A stretch of DNA of 5,850 nucleotides, taken from Lachnospiraceae bacterium. GTDB lineage: Bacteria; Bacillota_A; Clostridia; Lachnospirales; Lachnospiraceae. The stretch spans positions 1 through 5,850 of the forward strand of contig JAFZQP010000168.1 of the NCBI GenBank assembly GCA_017620345.1, in the 5' to 3' direction. Positions within the stretch are counted from its first letter, which is position 1. Each line of letters opens with the position of its first letter. This document shows, in pieces, positions 4,395 to 5,850 of the stretch. Under the pieces are notes generated by a model that saw only the letters and a list, made by a program, of their open reading frames with translations, made no database searches and had not been told where the DNA came from. The translations under genes were made by a program, and so were the position numbers.

Positions 4395-5850
4395 TTACTC
4401 GACCGTCACACTCTTTGCAAGGTTACGAGGTTTGTCGACATCAAGGCCTTTTGATACGCTCAGGTAATATGCCAGAAGCTGGAGCGGTATTATCGTAAGA
4501 CATCCGATAAAGTGCTCATCTACCGTGGGAACGTATACCGCAAAGTTTACCGAATCTTCGACATCGTACTTGCCGTATGACGTGATACCCATGAGATACG
4601 CACCACGGCTCTTGCACTCCATCATGTTTGAAAGTGTCTTCTCATACAGATCTGTCTGTGTGAGTGCACCGATAACGAGCGTTCCGTCCTCGATCAGCGA
4701 GATCGTTCCGTGTTTCATCTCGCCTGCTGCATACGCCTCGGAATGGATGTAGCTTATCTCCTTCATCTTGAGAGACCCCTCAAGACATACTGCATAATCT
4801 ATACCGCGCCCGATAAAGAAAATGTCTTTTGCATTGGAGTACTTGGCAGCAAACCACTGTATCCTCTCCTTGTCTTCAAGGGCTTTCTTCATCTTGTCAG
4901 GTATCGTCAGAAGTTCTTTGAGATAGTGTTCCTGATCATCCATCAGTCCGCGAACCACAGCAAACTTGACCGCGAGCATGAACATGCATACGAGCTGACA
5001 GCTGTATGCCTTGGTCGTTGCAACCGATATCTCCGGTCCGCCGAGTGTGTACATGCAGTGATCGGCCTCTCTTGCTATGGACGATCCGACAACGTTTACG
5101 ATCGCAAGCGTTGTTAGCCCCTTCTCCTTTGCCATGCGAAGAGCCGCAAGGGAATCGGCTGTTTCTCCGGACTGCGAGATTATTACGACAAGCGAATCCG
5201 CGGGCAGACGATTTTTCCTGTAGCGGAATTCCGATGCAAGTTCAACCCTGACCTGATAATCGCCGAACTCCTCCATCACATACTGTGCTTCCATGCCTAC
5301 ATGCCATGCGCTTCCGCAGGCAACAAGATATACGTTCGAAAAACTCTTTATCTCTTCATCGGTCAGTCCCACCTCACTAAGGTCTACCGAGAGCTTGTCC
5401 TTATCTTCCCTGATGTACTTGTGAAGTGTATCAAGGACCACCTGGGGCTGTTCGTGTATCTCCTTCATCATGAAATGCTCGAATCCGCCCTTCTCGGCCG
5501 CTTCAGCATCCCATTCGATAGTCGTCAGTTCCTTCTCGATCACATCGCCGTCAAGGTTATAGAACTTAACTTCACCGGCAGTTATCTCTGCCATCTCGAG
5601 GTTTCCGATATAGTAGACATTCCTCGTGTGAGAAAGGATCGCAGGTACGTCCGATGCGATGAACGACTCATTCTTGTTCGTTCCTATGATCATCGGTGAA
5701 TCTTTTCTTGCAACAAAGATCTTGTCGGGATGATCGGCGAACATCACAACGAGCGCATATGATCCCCTTACCCTGACGATGGTCTTGGCGAGCGCATCTA
5801 TCGGGCCTACCTTGTATTTCTTGTAATAATAGTCCACAAGCTTGATCAGC
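4395..5850 (-). CDS. glmS: Glutamine-fructose-6-phosphate aminotransferase (isomerising), partial, N-terminus missing
   Basis: The frame is open to the right edge, giving 485 codons with no stop (the last one incomplete). A GTG at 5837 is internal, because the upstream codons still match the family (LIKLVDYYYKK). The enzyme makes glucosamine-6-phosphate from fructose-6-phosphate and glutamine, the entry step to UDP-GlcNAc and peptidoglycan. Visible parts are the second half of the glutaminase domain (RGSYALVVM; SDVPAIL), then two SIS sugar-isomerase domains. The first holds VACGSAWHVG, the ISQSGETADS phosphate-binding loop and ATTKAYSCQ. The second holds FFIGRGIDYAV, LKMKEISYIHSEAYAAGEMKHG and the C-terminal signature KPRNLAKSVTVE. 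About 120-130 residues, including the N-terminal Cys nucleophile, lie beyond the window, as would any upstream control region such as a glmS ribozyme. Confidence 0.98.
   Translation of the reverse strand, partial: LIKLVDYYYKKYKVGPIDALAKTIVRVRGSYALVVMFADHPDKIFVARKDSPMIIGTNKNESFIASDVPAILSHTRNVYYIGNLEMAEITAGEVKFYNLDGDVIEKELTTIEWDAEAAEKGGFEHFMMKEIHEQPQVVLDTLHKYIREDKDKLSVDLSEVGLTDEEIKSFSNVYLVACGSAWHVGMEAQYVMEEFGDYQVRVELASEFRYRKNRLPADSLVVIISQSGETADSLAALRMAKEKGLTTLAIVNVVGSSIAREADHCMYTLGGPEISVATTKAYSCQLVCMFMLAVKFAVVRGLMDDQEHYLKELLTIPDKMKKALEDKERIQWFAAKYSNAKDIFFIGRGIDYAVCLEGSLKMKEISYIHSEAYAAGEMKHGTISLIEDGTLVIGALTQTDLYEKTLSNMMECKSRGAYLMGITSYGKYDVEDSVNFAVYVPTVDEHFIGCLTIIPLQLLAYYLSVSKGLDVDKPRNLAKSVTVE

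Noticed and set aside
4710..5699. Several plus-strand open frames of 80-135 codons opposite glmS
   Set aside because: All are antisense to a highly conserved, intact glmS frame and have no start signals or recognisable domains.

Overview
The window looks like a chromosome/mobile-element junction from a low-to-moderate GC Bacillota, most probably a clostridial (Lachnospiraceae-like) bacterium. The evidence is strong AGGAGG-type ribosome binding sites, sigma-A type promoters, a glmS-guaA gene pair, and an integrase/small-HTH/XRE module of the kind common in elements from gut and rumen clostridia. The genus cannot be fixed from the sequence.

The right half (2829-5850) is housekeeping DNA read leftward. 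It holds the 3' four-fifths of glmS (its N-terminus lies beyond the right edge), then 21 bases later a complete guaA. Both enzymes use glutamine as nitrogen donor: GlmS starts amino-sugar (cell-wall) synthesis and GuaA makes GMP.

The left half (1 to about 2830) is one end of an integrated element. From guaA outward it contains: a gene-free end (2692-2828) with short direct and inverted repeats that could bind integrase; a hairpin terminator facing guaA (2641-2690); a rightward XRE-family repressor (1927-2637); a 170-base divergent control region; and a leftward cassette. The cassette is a small excisionase-like HTH protein (1535-1756), a tyrosine recombinase (401-1534, TTG start) and a MobC-like ribbon-helix-helix mobilisation protein (1-420, running off the left edge). 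Insertion at the 3' end of guaA is a known habit of integrative elements, and the layout fits it.

The most informative part is the divergent control region. Four copies of a 15-bp operator-like sequence (consensus CCGTTC-N5-TGAA, dyad core TTCR-N4-TGAA) are arranged two per promoter. One copy fills the 17-bp spacer of a near-consensus leftward promoter (TTGACA / TAGAAT). Another overlaps the -35 region of the rightward promoter, and another its transcription start. The simplest reading is a lysogeny-type switch: the XRE protein represses the excision/integration/mobilisation cassette and its own gene. The cassette genes abut or overlap, so they are probably translated in a coupled way. No gene-free stretch exceeds 300 bases.
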